From Legionella maioricensis (GTDB lineage: Bacteria > Pseudomonadota > Gammaproteobacteria > Legionellales > Legionellaceae), in the NCBI RefSeq assembly GCF_023618015.1, contig NZ_JAJKBJ010000007.1:100677-164676 (forward strand): 64,000 nucleotides of DNA, given 5' to 3'. The translations under genes were made by a program, and so were the position numbers. Below, piece by piece: positions 45,504 to 54,546 of this stretch (position 1 is the stretch's first letter; each line of letters opens with the position of its first letter). The notes below the pieces were generated by a model. That model did not search any database. It had not been told where the DNA came from and saw nothing but the letters and a program-made list of their open reading frames with translations.

Positions 45504-46493
45504 ATGAATAAACATACTGTTGCCGTATTAGGTGCCGGTTCATGGGGCACTGCAGTTGCAATACATTTAACTCAAATTGGGCATCGCGTTTTGCTGTGGG
45601 GACATAACCCACAGCATGTCGCCCTTATGACCAAAGACCGTGCTAATTTGAGCTATCTGCCTGAGATTCATTTTCCTGATAATCTGATTCCCGTGGAAGA
45701 TTTAAATCAATGCATTCGAGAAGCAGATTATGTGATCATTGCTGTACCCTCCCATGCATTTGCTGAGCTCATCACAAAAATGGAACAGCCCCCACAAGGT
45801 TTAGCCTGGCTTACCAAAGGGGTGGATCCTCAAAGTCATCACTTATTAAGTGAATTGGTGTTTCAGCGTTTTGGAGCTGAATTTCCTGTGGCAGTTATAT
45901 CAGGCCCTTCTTTTGCCAAAGAAGTCGCACGTTTTTTACCTACTGCGCTGACTTTAGCAGGCAATAATCTAGCCTTTCAAAAAAACATCCATCAACTCCT
46001 TCATCATCATAATGTTCGTGTTTATTTAAGTGACGATCTTATTGGAGTTCAGTTATGTGGTGCCGTTAAAAATATTTTAGCTATAGCCTGTGGTATCAGC
46101 GATGGTCTTGGTTATGGTGCCAATGCAAAAGCGGCGTTAATTACCCGCGGTTTAGCTGAAATGAGTCGTTTAGGACTTAGTCTGGGAGCACGCCAGGATA
46201 CCTTTTTAGGTTTAGCTGGTGTAGGGGACCTGGTACTCACCTGTACGGATGATCAATCTCGCAATCGCCGGTTTGGCTTACTTTTAGGACGTAATATTTC
46301 TATAGAAGAAGCAGAAAAACAAATTGGGCAGGTTGTAGAGGGGAAACATAATGCCGCCCAAGTCTGTGCTATAGCACAAGCAAAGCTTGTAGAAATGCCT
46401 ATTTGTGAGCAAATCAACGCCCTTTTAGCCAATAAAATTAATGCCAAGCAAGCAGTGGGTATTTTAATGAGTCGTCCGCCCAAGGAAGAATAA
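45504..46493 (+). CDS. gpsA: glycerol-3-phosphate dehydrogenase [NAD(P)+]
   Basis: Makes sn-glycerol 3-phosphate from dihydroxyacetone phosphate for phospholipid synthesis. It has 329 residues from the ATG at 45504, 4 bp after secB. Evidence is the NAD-binding GAGSWGTAVAIHL, the VISGPSFAKEVA and GAVKNILAIACGISDGLGYGANAKAALITRG segments and the catalytic Lys in AVKN. An upstream in-frame ATG at 45423 lies within secB and adds a non-family Lys-rich extension, so it is rejected. It ends in a hairpin shared with the convergent murI. Confidence 0.97.
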   Translation: MNKHTVAVLGAGSWGTAVAIHLTQIGHRVLLWGHNPQHVALMTKDRANLSYLPEIHFPDNLIPVEDLNQCIREADYVIIAVPSHAFAELITKMEQPPQGLAWLTKGVDPQSHHLLSELVFQRFGAEFPVAVISGPSFAKEVARFLPTALTLAGNNLAFQKNIHQLLHHHNVRVYLSDDLIGVQLCGAVKNILAIACGISDGLGYGANAKAALITRGLAEMSRLGLSLGARQDTFLGLAGVGDLVLTCTDDQSRNRRFGLLLGRNISIEEAEKQIGQVVEGKHNAAQVCAIAQAKLVEMPICEQINALLANKINAKQAVGILMSRPPKEE

Positions 46494-46498
46494 GTGTT

Positions 46499-46518
46499 CC
46501 CGGTTGCAAGCAACCGGG
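46499..46518. terminator. bidirectional hairpin between gpsA and murI
   Basis: A perfect 9-bp stem CCCGGTTGC/GCAACCGGG with a 2-nt loop lies 5 bp after the gpsA stop and 7 bp before the murI stop. It is related to the family D repeat arms and probably terminates both convergent genes. Confidence 0.7.
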
Positions 46519-46525
46519 CTACGAA

Positions 46526-47347
46526 TTACCCCTTGGCATCGACCAATTCTATATCCCGAATCGCAAGCTCTTCACCTAGAAATATCTTGCCCACGGTCTG
46601 GAATCGCTTCACGGAATCCGTCACCAAATAATTTACTTTGGTGGGTACACCAAAATCAATGTTGAGTAAATCCTGTTCTTCTAATAAGGCATGAAGAGAT
46701 AAAGCAGTAGCTTGTGCGGAGTCAACAATAGCAACGCCTGCAGGCAATAGACTCTCGAGCAAAGGTTTAAATACCGGAAAATGGGTGCAACCCAATAAAA
46801 CAGCATCTTCATTACTGAAGTCTTCCAAATAATGCTTTAAAGCCTCACGAGCAACGGAATTATTCACCATTCCTTCTTCCGCTAAAGCCACCAAGACACT
46901 GCAGGCACGACTGGTTATTACCGCTTGCGGGAGTTGCTGCGTTATCAGCTCCTGATAGGCTTTGGAAGCAATAGTTGTTTCCGTCGCTAAAACAGCAATA
47001 CGTTGATTGCGGGTTGCGGCAACTGCTGCCGATGCTCCAGGTGTCACCACCCCAAGCACGGGAATTTCCGGGAGCATGCTTTGTAAATGGGGTAAGGCGG
47101 CGGTGGTAGCGGTATTACAAGCGATCACTAACGCTTTAATGCGACGCTCAACCAAAAGCCTTGCCATTTGCATGGCGTATTGTTTTACGGTATCAGGGCT
47201 TTTAGTTCCATAAGGAAGACGGGCAGTATCACCCAAATAGACAAATGACTCTTGTGGTAAACGGGCTCGCAATGCTTTTAATACAGTTAATCCCCCCATT
47301 CCTGAATCAAATACACCAATCGCCAATTGCTTGGAATTCAATTGCAT
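46526..47347 (-). CDS. murI: glutamate racemase
   Basis: Supplies D-glutamate for peptidoglycan. It has 273 residues with the two catalytic Cys in VIACNTATTA (C77) and LLGCTHFPV (C187), and with FDSGMGGLTVL and GDTARLPYGTKS. The start is uncertain: AAGGAG lies only 1 base before the ATG at 47347, while the in-frame TTG two codons on (47341) would have a 7-base spacing. No abnormality in the enzyme is seen. Confidence 0.95.
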   Translation of the reverse strand: MQLNSKQLAIGVFDSGMGGLTVLKALRARLPQESFVYLGDTARLPYGTKSPDTVKQYAMQMARLLVERRIKALVIACNTATTAALPHLQSMLPEIPVLGVVTPGASAAVAATRNQRIAVLATETTIASKAYQELITQQLPQAVITSRACSVLVALAEEGMVNNSVAREALKHYLEDFSNEDAVLLGCTHFPVFKPLLESLLPAGVAIVDSAQATALSLHALLEEQDLLNIDFGVPTKVNYLVTDSVKRFQTVGKIFLGEELAIRDIELVDAKG

Positions 47348-47388
47348 TCTCCTTATTATTCAGTCGCCTCACCGAATTTAGGTTAATT

Positions 47389-47472
47389 GTAGCCTGGATG
47401 TAGACGCAGTCATACTCTGAGATGAGGTGCCCCCCCAATCCCGGGTTACAGCTTCGCTTTCACCCAGGCTAC
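47389..47472. repeat. palindromic MITE-like element, family B (partly decayed left arm)
   Basis: Outer arms gtagcctggatgtagacgc / ...cacccaggctac and inner atcccgggttacagcttcgc as in the copy at 28267, but the left inner arm reads agtcatactctgag and no longer pairs well. The 47348-47660 gap holds this, the family F palindrome and the terminator of the next gene. Confidence 0.85.
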
Positions 47473-47524
47473 ACATCAGTTTTTAGTTCACTCATTAACG
47501 TCTTAAGCTCATTTTAGCATGAAG

Positions 47525-47556
47525 CAAGTAGGTTGGGTCATTTTGACCCAACAAAA
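47525..47556. repeat. short palindrome, family F
   Basis: agtaggttgggtca / tgacccaacaaaa around tttt, the reverse of the element at 20647-20677. Outer taggttgg matches family A ends. Confidence 0.75.
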
Positions 47557-47590
47557 TCATTATTTCTCAGAATTGAGTATTCTTTAAAAA

Positions 47591-47633
47591 TAAAAAAGCC
47601 TCTTGGCAGCATTTATATCCTGCTGCCAAGAGA
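47591..47633 (-). terminator. intrinsic terminator of the 1218-residue effector-like gene
   Basis: On the minus strand CTCTTGGCAGCA pairs with TGCTGCCAAGAG (12 bp, 9-nt loop), and a run of six T follows after GGC. It lies 28 bp after the stop codon. Confidence 0.88.
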
Positions 47634-47660
47634 CCTTAATCTCATTCTTCCTTAAATACT

Positions 47661-50600
47661 TTAAGGCTTAAATACCACTGAAGGAGTCTCAGGCGCAGGC
47701 CCTTGCTCTGCCCTGGTTTTTTCTGCCTCATCAACAGTCGCCTTAATCTCGTTTATTCCTTTTTTGAACTTGTCTATGCCTTTTTCAGCGCCTTTCACAG
47801 AGTCTATATGATCGGTCTGTTTTTTTACCATCCCTTGAGCATCTGTTACTTTTGCATTTATTGCAGCGCTATGATCGTTTTTATATTTAGTGTAAAGCGA
47901 GTCTTTTGTAAATCCGAGAAGACCTCTTTCTTTCGCCGGATTAAAAGGACCAGACTCTACTATTATTGCATCCCGGCCAAAGCGCATATTTTTCGCATTT
48001 TTCTCGCCAACTATAACCAGCGCTGTCCATAAATGACGCATATCCTCTTCACTGGTACCATTCAGACGGATAGGGTTGTCTTTAGAAGGTGGATTTTTAG
48101 GATCAAAACGAGACAATATAGCTACCGCCATCCCCATGTAAAAATTCACTTTCGCGTCAGTCAGTCTTGGATCGAGTTGACCACGTGGACCGACAGGCGG
48201 CTGGGTTTGGTGAGGAGGATCCTCGACAACAAAGGTACATTGTTGTTGTTTCGTAATTTGACCGTCTTTCAATTTAGATGGAGCGGGAGGAGCTGTATCA
48301 TGTCTTTCAACAAATTTGCCTTTGGCGTTAAAAGTAGTTGGTGGCTGCCCGCTGGTTACCGGACGATCCATTTCGTACTCGCACTTATCACCAGGACCTA
48401 AGCGATCGCCTGTTAAAAAGTTGTTGACCTTACTTGATGTACCTATTGTTGCAGCGGCTCGATGCGCAGGGGCTCCGACAGGAGGAGAAGTGGTAATAGT
48501 ATTACCCGCTTTTACTATCGTAGCCTTAAATGAAGCAGGCTCATAATAATCATTTTTCTTATTAGCAATATTATCATCAATAGTTTTTAAAATTCCTGAT
48601 GGGCCGGACAGTTTTTGCTGATAATCGCGAAAAATCGCCAGGCTTTTTTTGGTTTCCTCCAGTTCTTGTTTTATTTTATCAACTAAATCATTGGCCTGTT
48701 CCCATCGCTCATCTTCATCAGGGCCTCGGGGAATGACCTTGGGAATACTGGCCAACTGTGCCTCAAGCAAGGCTTGGTTGCGCAATAGTCTATCCACGAT
48801 TGAATCACATTTATCTGCCATATCCCCAAATTTGGCCCGCATGCCATTGGGATCATCCTTACACTCCCTTATAAATTGAGGTGCGGCTAAATGAACTGGA
48901 TTAACATCGGAGACAAATTGCAATTTAGCCGCAGTATCGCCAAAAGATTCACGCTTTTTATTAAAAGTCTCTACTAAATCGTCCATTTGGCTTATGGCGG
49001 TATTAAAGGCGGTCATATTAGTTCCACGCAATGGAGCTGCCACACTTTGAATTTTGAGCTGGTTAAACGCAATAGCCGTTAATTCATGCTCCATTCCCGC
49101 TTTTAATCCTTTTAGAGTGGAATCATTGCCAATCTTACCAATAAATGTTGTAAGATCCTTGGAGCTCTTAAAGTAATCATTTATCTTGGCAATATTAGCA
49201 TCGGTAACAAGAGCTGTTTTTTCTATGCGCAGTAGGATGTTTATTAACTCTTTATTCCGATCACGAGGATTAAGAGCTGCGCTATGTAATTCCTCATTGA
49301 ACTCACGCTGCTGTTTTATAGAGGCTGTTATATCGTTGTCTACTAGATAAGCCGTACCTGTAGGATTTAACCCAAATGCGTCATAAACAATAGCGTTACC
49401 CGGAGGAATGCCACATTTTTCACTAATATCATCGACCAGATCTTTATATTTCTTTACTGAAGTAAAATCATTAGGACCTATAGTTTCAATAAGATCATTA
49501 AGAGCTGTAATTTTTGACTTATCTAAAATAAACCCGGTCTTTTCTAAGGCTTTCGCTATGGGCACATTATGAAGTTGTTGAAAACCTGCCAGCCTTACAT
49601 TTTCGTTTACAACTTCGTCAATGCCCTCAGCATCTCTTCCTAAATAGAACTTCACTGCATTAGCATCTTTAGCATTGGCTAAATGACGTATTTGTTCCGG
49701 TTTTTCTAATAAAGCTGCTTGCCTTTCTGGAGGTAATTTATCTAAAGCAGCAAGTAATTCGGGACGAAACTCCGCGCCAAATTGAGCCTGTGCTAAATGT
49801 ATTTTAAAAGCATGGGGACGGATTACTGCTTGAATATCGTCTTTATCGGCACGGGTTATCCAATCAACCGGATCAATACCTGCTTTTTTTAATCCGGCCC
49901 TAAACTCCTCTATGTTTTTTGCTGTATTAATTTCTTTTAAAATACCCTGATTAACGGGATTATTCGGTAGATGAAGGATTTGATTTTGGACCATATCCAA
50001 AGCCTGGTCATGGCTCCATTCCTGCATCGCCCGCCATTCCTCTTCCTCTATCCAATCAACATTGGTGATACCTAGTTTTCCTAATCCTGTTTTAAATTCT
50101 TCTAAATTTTGTGCTGAGTTAATTTCGCTAAGAATCTTTAAATTCGCCGGATTAGTATCCAGATTCTGAATTAAATTTTGCAATATTCCTTGTCTAATTA
50201 AAGCGGGATTGGAGGCTACAGCTTCCTCTATATAAGGATATCCTCCGTCTTGATCTTCCTCTGTCCCCCAAAGATTATCTATCTCATCTTCTAACTCGTC
50301 GTCAGATGCATTCAATGCATCCAGTACATCTCCCCCAGTAATAGAGAGTGCAACTTGTAAATAACGAGCACCTAAAATGCCTCTGAGTTCTGCTATCTCC
50401 TCTTCAGACAAGTCACGACACTCAGATTTAAACGGTTCGTCTAAACCTTCGGCGAAGTATTGCTTCTTGCTCTCTAAAGTATCTTTTTTTGCTAAAAGAT
50501 CTTCTTCTGAAAGGTTAAGTACATAGGTTGCGAAATTTTCCTTTACCCAGGCTTGCCTTACTTCTGTTTCCCGTTCTAGGGCTTGATTATGTATCCCTGG

Positions 50601-51317
50601 TACTGAGGTTGTTAATGGATGAGTGATGTGAATAGACGCACTTTGCGGATAGCCCAAGGCCTGCATGGCTCGATTTAGCTGATCCTGACTGGTCGCATCC
50701 AATAACTGTTTTAAGGCTACTTTATCAGTGGAAGTTGCTATTAATCTGGATAATAAAATTTGACTGGCATGCTCTTGAATTTGCTTTACTGTTGTATCAG
50801 GTAAAACGGCGACGGATTTATTGTGTGGAACAGGACCTGTAGGGCCGGGAACCATGACATTTGGCTGCCAGCCTTTGGCCTCCTTTAACAAACCAAATTC
50901 TACTTTTTCGGCCAGATAAGCGCGACACTCATCGGGATTATTAGCAAGAATTCCGATTAACACATTATTATCTACTTTATATAAGTTACTTCGAACTCGT
51001 TGCTCAGCAGCCATTTGATGTAATTTTTGGAATGATACCTGCGGATTAAGATCGTTGGGATCTAGAAACTGTGTATTATCTAAAGCATTCTGATCCATCA
51101 ACTTGGCATTAGCCATACTATGAAAAAGATACCAAAAATCTTTGTGAGCAATAATTGCGTTCCTAAACTCACTAGCATTTCCAGGATCGCTTCTTAATAT
51201 AGCATCTAAAGCGTCATCACGCATTTTTTCTCGTATCGCACGTAGTGACAAATCAGGGTCTTGTGCTACCTGATAAATGCTTTGTAGCGCCTGGGAAAGC
51301 TCTAAATTCATAGCCAT
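47661..51317 (-). CDS. very large effector-like protein of unknown function
   Basis: A 1218-residue soluble protein, mostly helical, without signal peptide or membrane segments. Two internal copies of a ~65-residue unit lie around residues 390-510 (NxxILxEINxAxNxEEFxxGLxKxGI...VDWI). A related shorter helical motif (YLGRDAEGI-type and GKIGNDSTLKGL) recurs later. A Pro-rich region (~1000-1080) precedes a C-terminal domain, and the last ~25 residues (DEAEKTRAEQGPAPETPS) are Glu-rich as in many Dot/Icm signals. GGAG precedes the ATG by 7 bases. A PmrA-like box lies upstream and a strong terminator downstream. I do not recognise a named effector. Size, tail and promoter suggest a secreted substrate. 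Confidence 0.75.
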   Translation of the reverse strand: MAMNLELSQALQSIYQVAQDPDLSLRAIREKMRDDALDAILRSDPGNASEFRNAIIAHKDFWYLFHSMANAKLMDQNALDNTQFLDPNDLNPQVSFQKLHQMAAEQRVRSNLYKVDNNVLIGILANNPDECRAYLAEKVEFGLLKEAKGWQPNVMVPGPTGPVPHNKSVAVLPDTTVKQIQEHASQILLSRLIATSTDKVALKQLLDATSQDQLNRAMQALGYPQSASIHITHPLTTSVPGIHNQALERETEVRQAWVKENFATYVLNLSEEDLLAKKDTLESKKQYFAEGLDEPFKSECRDLSEEEIAELRGILGARYLQVALSITGGDVLDALNASDDELEDEIDNLWGTEEDQDGGYPYIEEAVASNPALIRQGILQNLIQNLDTNPANLKILSEINSAQNLEEFKTGLGKLGITNVDWIEEEEWRAMQEWSHDQALDMVQNQILHLPNNPVNQGILKEINTAKNIEEFRAGLKKAGIDPVDWITRADKDDIQAVIRPHAFKIHLAQAQFGAEFRPELLAALDKLPPERQAALLEKPEQIRHLANAKDANAVKFYLGRDAEGIDEVVNENVRLAGFQQLHNVPIAKALEKTGFILDKSKITALNDLIETIGPNDFTSVKKYKDLVDDISEKCGIPPGNAIVYDAFGLNPTGTAYLVDNDITASIKQQREFNEELHSAALNPRDRNKELINILLRIEKTALVTDANIAKINDYFKSSKDLTTFIGKIGNDSTLKGLKAGMEHELTAIAFNQLKIQSVAAPLRGTNMTAFNTAISQMDDLVETFNKKRESFGDTAAKLQFVSDVNPVHLAAPQFIRECKDDPNGMRAKFGDMADKCDSIVDRLLRNQALLEAQLASIPKVIPRGPDEDERWEQANDLVDKIKQELEETKKSLAIFRDYQQKLSGPSGILKTIDDNIANKKNDYYEPASFKATIVKAGNTITTSPPVGAPAHRAAATIGTSSKVNNFLTGDRLGPGDKCEYEMDRPVTSGQPPTTFNAKGKFVERHDTAPPAPSKLKDGQITKQQQCTFVVEDPPHQTQPPVGPRGQLDPRLTDAKVNFYMGMAVAILSRFDPKNPPSKDNPIRLNGTSEEDMRHLWTALVIVGEKNAKNMRFGRDAIIVESGPFNPAKERGLLGFTKDSLYTKYKNDHSAAINAKVTDAQGMVKKQTDHIDSVKGAEKGIDKFKKGINEIKATVDEAEKTRAEQGPAPETPSVVFKP

Positions 51318-51346
51318 AAATATGCTCCGCGAATCGTTATATAATC

Positions 51347-51379
51347 ATTTTATGCTTTATTTCTTAACTTATCCTTAAA
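51347..51379 (-). promoter_or_regulatory. possible PmrA box and -10 for the 1218-residue gene
   Basis: Minus-strand half-sites TTTAAGGAT (51379-51371) and GTTAAGAAA (51368-51360) have TTAA cores 11 bp apart. TAAAAT follows after exactly 7 bp, the geometry seen before the genes at 9090 and 12442. Matches outside TTAA are weak, so this is tentative. Confidence 0.45.
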
Positions 51380-51468
51380 TTTTGTCGTTATTTAGTCTCA
51401 GTCCCTTGCATAGATAAAAACATGAACTAACTTTATTAATAGAAGTATAGCAACTTTAAGGCGAAAAA

Positions 51469-51771
51469 ATGAGAATAAAAATAATCCTTATTGGGCTAAT
51501 TATGGCAAATGGAGTTCAGGCTCAGGGTTGCATCGTCGGAGGTCGCCCTTCTCAGCCTCATTATGTCTGTTTTGATGGAAGAACATTGGCTCTGTCAGAA
51601 GTGGGGTATGTGTGGAACGCCAAAAGAGGTTGTTTTATCAGCTCGGTGCCTTGCTGCGCCTATAACGCGACTCACTATGCCTTTTATGCCAATCCATCAC
51701 AAATAGGCGCATCCTACGCCCGTTGCCGACATGATTATCCTTTTCATTTGGGGGAAATGCAGACTCATTAA
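51469..51771 (+). CDS. small secreted Cys-rich protein
   Basis: A 100-residue protein with a signal peptide (MRIKIILIGLIMANGVQAQ, cleavage after VQA) and six Cys in the mature part (GCIVGG, YVCFDG, RGCFIS, PCCAY, ARCRHD), suggesting a disulfide-stabilised periplasmic or secreted protein. An AAGGCG lies 7 bases before the ATG. It is divergent from the large effector-like gene. The family is not recognised. A decayed family B palindrome follows it. Confidence 0.65.
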   Translation: MRIKIILIGLIMANGVQAQGCIVGGRPSQPHYVCFDGRTLALSEVGYVWNAKRGCFISSVPCCAYNATHYAFYANPSQIGASYARCRHDYPFHLGEMQTH

Positions 51772-51808
51772 GTGCATTCCAGCCCTTCTCCATTATGTTT
51801 CTATCTGC

Positions 51809-51892
51809 GTAGCGTAGGTAGAGACGCTGTCGTACACCGGGAGGACATGCCACTCAATCCCGGGTTACGGCTGGCGCCTTCATCCAGGCTAC
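51809..51892. repeat. decayed palindromic MITE-like element, family B
   Basis: Left arm gtagcgtaggtagagacgct is mutated, while the right arm (atcccgggttacggctggcgcc...atccaggctac) is well kept. A fragment of family D (gtagcccggttgct) follows directly at about 51908. Confidence 0.75.
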
Positions 51893-51929
51893 ATTACAAA
51901 AAAACACGTAGCCCGGTTGCTTTGGATAT

Positions 51930-53222
51930 TCAAATCAACAAAAAACGGAAGTTCTTCTGGATTTCGTTTAGGTCAAACTGATTGAGGTACAGGGAAAAAC
52001 TCATCCAGGCACTTAATGCCGCCAAATCCTGAAATGGTGGAGGTAAATAAACGGGATTGGTTAATATGCCACGTTCTTTCAACTCCCCTAATAAAGGCAA
52101 ATCATCCAAAACCAATTTTCCAGTAAATAACAACGGAATGGAGTCAACCCGCTTTTGGCTAATAGCAAAGCGAATATAATTGTAGATTAAAACAAAACCC
52201 TTGGCATAAGATAAATCTTTCGTAAAAGGCCCGCCAGTGGGAGTACTGCCTCTAAAAACACGTACGGTTTGATTGTAACTGTCGTCTTCACTCAAACCAC
52301 ACTCTATAAAATAACGATAGATATCAAGAAAATCAGCACCCTGGGTGACCTTATCCAAAGCGATGACTCGATTAGTAATTTTCAGCATTCGCCCCGGATA
52401 AGAAGAAAAGGTAACCACTTCAGTAATAACAGCTAATCCCTCTTGAATCACGCTGCTGGAAGGTGAACCTTTGGAAAGAAAAAAACAGTTAGGCTGCATG
52501 GCGCCATTTAAAGTGGTTCCCACATGCACCCACCCTTCATGAACTTCCAAATAGCGCAAATCCCGGTCGCTAAACATCGCCTGCTGACTTAATTTAATAC
52601 TATCCGCACCGGCTGATGCATCCGCCACCATCCCATCACTAATCATAACGGTTACTTTGCCAGGATGTTTATCAAAGAAATGTCCTAATCGAGCTTGCAG
52701 AATTTCTTGAGCTTGTTCCGGGGTATGACGTTTTAAATCAGCTTCTGATTGTAACTGCACATTCAAATCAGTTAATACATCAAACAACAGGGTTCCCATT
52801 TGACTCATGCGTGGGCCACCTGCATAAAATACATCACTGGGGCTGCCATACAGTTCCATTGCCAACTCACTAAAAGCTGGCGTACCTCGCGCGGCCAACA
52901 TCTGGGCCGCGCGACTGTATTCTTCGCATTGACGTCTAAGCAAACGGGTTAAGGTAGAGTATTGTCCCAATTGATTCTGGGCATCCCGTAGAATAATCCG
53001 GAACTCTTCTTGTTTCTCATGAACCTCAAAGGGCAAAGGTTTTTTGTCATAATATGACTTATCGACATTGGGAAGTTTATTTCCTTTATTTTTGAAAAAT
53101 TCCTGTTTGATGGAACTATCCCATTTGATACTATCAAGAATCCTGATTTTGCGTTGCGCCTCCACAATACGCTTCGATAACTCCTGTATAATAAGCAACT
53201 CACCTGATTCTGATGGCGTCAT
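51930..53222 (-). CDS. DUF1704 (QEGLA-motif) putative metallopeptidase
   Basis: A 430-residue protein of the DUF1704 family, often annotated 'flavohemoglobin expression-modulating QEGLA motif protein'. The diagnostic EVHEGWVHVGTTLNG (H228-E229-x3-H233) and IQEGLAVITE (QEGLA 260-264) form a gluzincin-like HExxxH...E site. Vertebrate members (MATCAP) are tubulin tyrosine carboxypeptidases, while bacterial functions are unknown. It has no signal peptide, so it acts in the cytoplasm or is translocated. It follows dapA and the BamC-like gene on the same strand 9 bp downstream, so it may be co-transcribed with housekeeping genes, which argues for a cellular role. Confidence 0.85.
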   Translation of the reverse strand: MTPSESGELLIIQELSKRIVEAQRKIRILDSIKWDSSIKQEFFKNKGNKLPNVDKSYYDKKPLPFEVHEKQEEFRIILRDAQNQLGQYSTLTRLLRRQCEEYSRAAQMLAARGTPAFSELAMELYGSPSDVFYAGGPRMSQMGTLLFDVLTDLNVQLQSEADLKRHTPEQAQEILQARLGHFFDKHPGKVTVMISDGMVADASAGADSIKLSQQAMFSDRDLRYLEVHEGWVHVGTTLNGAMQPNCFFLSKGSPSSSVIQEGLAVITEVVTFSSYPGRMLKITNRVIALDKVTQGADFLDIYRYFIECGLSEDDSYNQTVRVFRGSTPTGGPFTKDLSYAKGFVLIYNYIRFAISQKRVDSIPLLFTGKLVLDDLPLLGELKERGILTNPVYLPPPFQDLAALSAWMSFSLYLNQFDLNEIQKNFRFLLI

Positions 53223-53231
53223 AATGAACCC

Positions 53232-53471
53232 TTATGTAGTGATTACTTCCACAGGTGGTGCAATACTCACCTGTGCACTCTGAGTTTGCGGGGGTAAATC
53301 ATAAAAAGTACTTATATTGGAACTCGTTAACGGTGGGGGAACTTCAAGTTTCACCCCATTACGACTTTTTAAATAAATGTTCTCACCATTACTGGAATAA
53401 CGAGAAGAACAGGCCGATAAAGCCAGTATAGCAAGAACAATAAAACCCAATTTTTTCACAACATTCCCCAA
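53232..53471 (-). CDS. short BamC-like lipoprotein
   Basis: A 79-residue lipoprotein (lipobox LSAC, C21) that starts 1 bp after the dapA stop. In E. coli dapA is followed by bamC (nlpB), whose unstructured N-terminal segment wraps around BamD. The sequence here (ENIYLKSRNGVKLEVPPPL...ISTFYDLPP) resembles that N-terminal segment and then stops, so the two globular BamC helix-grip domains are absent. This suggests a reduced BamC that retains only the BamD-binding part (inference). Chance similarity is possible because the segment is short, but position and lipobox agree. Confidence 0.72.
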   Translation of the reverse strand: MGNVVKKLGFIVLAILALSACSSRYSSNGENIYLKSRNGVKLEVPPPLTSSNISTFYDLPPQTQSAQVSIAPPVEVITT

Positions 53472-53472
53472 A

Positions 53473-54345
53473 TTAAATCAACTCTAAACTCTTAAGTACT
53501 TTTTCTAAAGCCTGGTGGTGCATTTCAGACAACTGGGTCAAAGGCAATCTTATTTCCTCGCCAATTAAACCCATTTTATTCATTGCCCACTTTACCGGAA
53601 TAGGATTGGCTTCTACAAACAACAACTCATGTAAAGGCATCAATTCGTCTTGTAAACGCAAACAAGCAGCATGATCTTCGTCCACAGCCAAATCACACAT
53701 TTTTGCCATTAATTTGGGCGCAACATTGGCTGTTACAGAAATGACTCCCTTGGCTCCAGCAAGCATCCATTGTGCTCCGGTGAGGTCATCGCCGCTAAAC
53801 ACATCAATACTGCCTTCACAAAGACGCAAAATTTGCTGCAAACGAGTCATCTGCCCTGTAGCTTCTTTGATGCCTACAATATTGGAAATCTTAGCCAGCC
53901 TCGCTACCGTTTCAGGTAACAGGTCACAGACCGTTCTTCCAGGCACATTATATAAAATAATGGGTATGGGGACTGACTGGGCAATTTGGCTGTAATGCAA
54001 ATACAGCCCCTCTTGAGTAGGGCGAATATACGCAGGGGTCATAATCAGCACCGCATGAGCGCCATATTCCATAGCCTGCTGAGTTAATGCAACACAATCT
54101 CTGGTCGCATTCATCGCGGTACCCGCAATCACAGGAACTCTCTCTTTGGCCTGTTCTATCACCGTTTTTATCACCAGGAGTTTTTCCTCGTGTGACAAAG
54201 TACCAGCCTCACCAGTAGTTCCAGCAGCCACCAGTCCATGAGTACCCATCTCTATGTGAAACTCAACTAATTCACGCAAACGATGAACATCTACTTGATC
54301 GTCCTGCATAGGCGTTACTAAAGCGACTATACTTCCTTTAAACAT
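53473..54345 (-). CDS. dapA: 4-hydroxy-tetrahydrodipicolinate synthase
   Basis: Condenses pyruvate and aspartate semialdehyde to start the diaminopimelate/lysine branch. It has 290 residues with the (beta/alpha)8 signatures [21 protein letters not shown] (catalytic Tyr), and VGIKEATG (Schiff-base Lys). No fusion or truncation is seen. It is first in a unit with the BamC-like gene and perhaps the DUF1704 gene. Its substrate comes from asd at 40317. Confidence 0.97.
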   Translation of the reverse strand: MFKGSIVALVTPMQDDQVDVHRLRELVEFHIEMGTHGLVAAGTTGEAGTLSHEEKLLVIKTVIEQAKERVPVIAGTAMNATRDCVALTQQAMEYGAHAVLIMTPAYIRPTQEGLYLHYSQIAQSVPIPIILYNVPGRTVCDLLPETVARLAKISNIVGIKEATGQMTRLQQILRLCEGSIDVFSGDDLTGAQWMLAGAKGVISVTANVAPKLMAKMCDLAVDEDHAACLRLQDELMPLHELLFVEANPIPVKWAMNKMGLIGEEIRLPLTQLSEMHHQALEKVLKSLELI

Positions 54346-54546
54346 GTTGTCCTCTATTTTTTTATTCTTACCCTTATACTACTGGAAAAATGGGGTCCGA
54401 GTAAATTTTTAAAACTGGGATCAGGATAATATTTTAATTCGCAAAAAAGACTTCCTCAATAAATTATGTTTATTTTATTTACACCTTTCACTTATTTTGT
54501 ACTATTCTTCATATGAACCATGACAAATAACAAGAGGAAGTCAACC

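Noticed and set aside
47703..48401. Plus-strand frames opposite the 1218-residue gene
   Set aside because: Antisense shadows of a well-supported long gene; they are rich in Phe/Tyr/Cys/Arg as expected from antisense reading.
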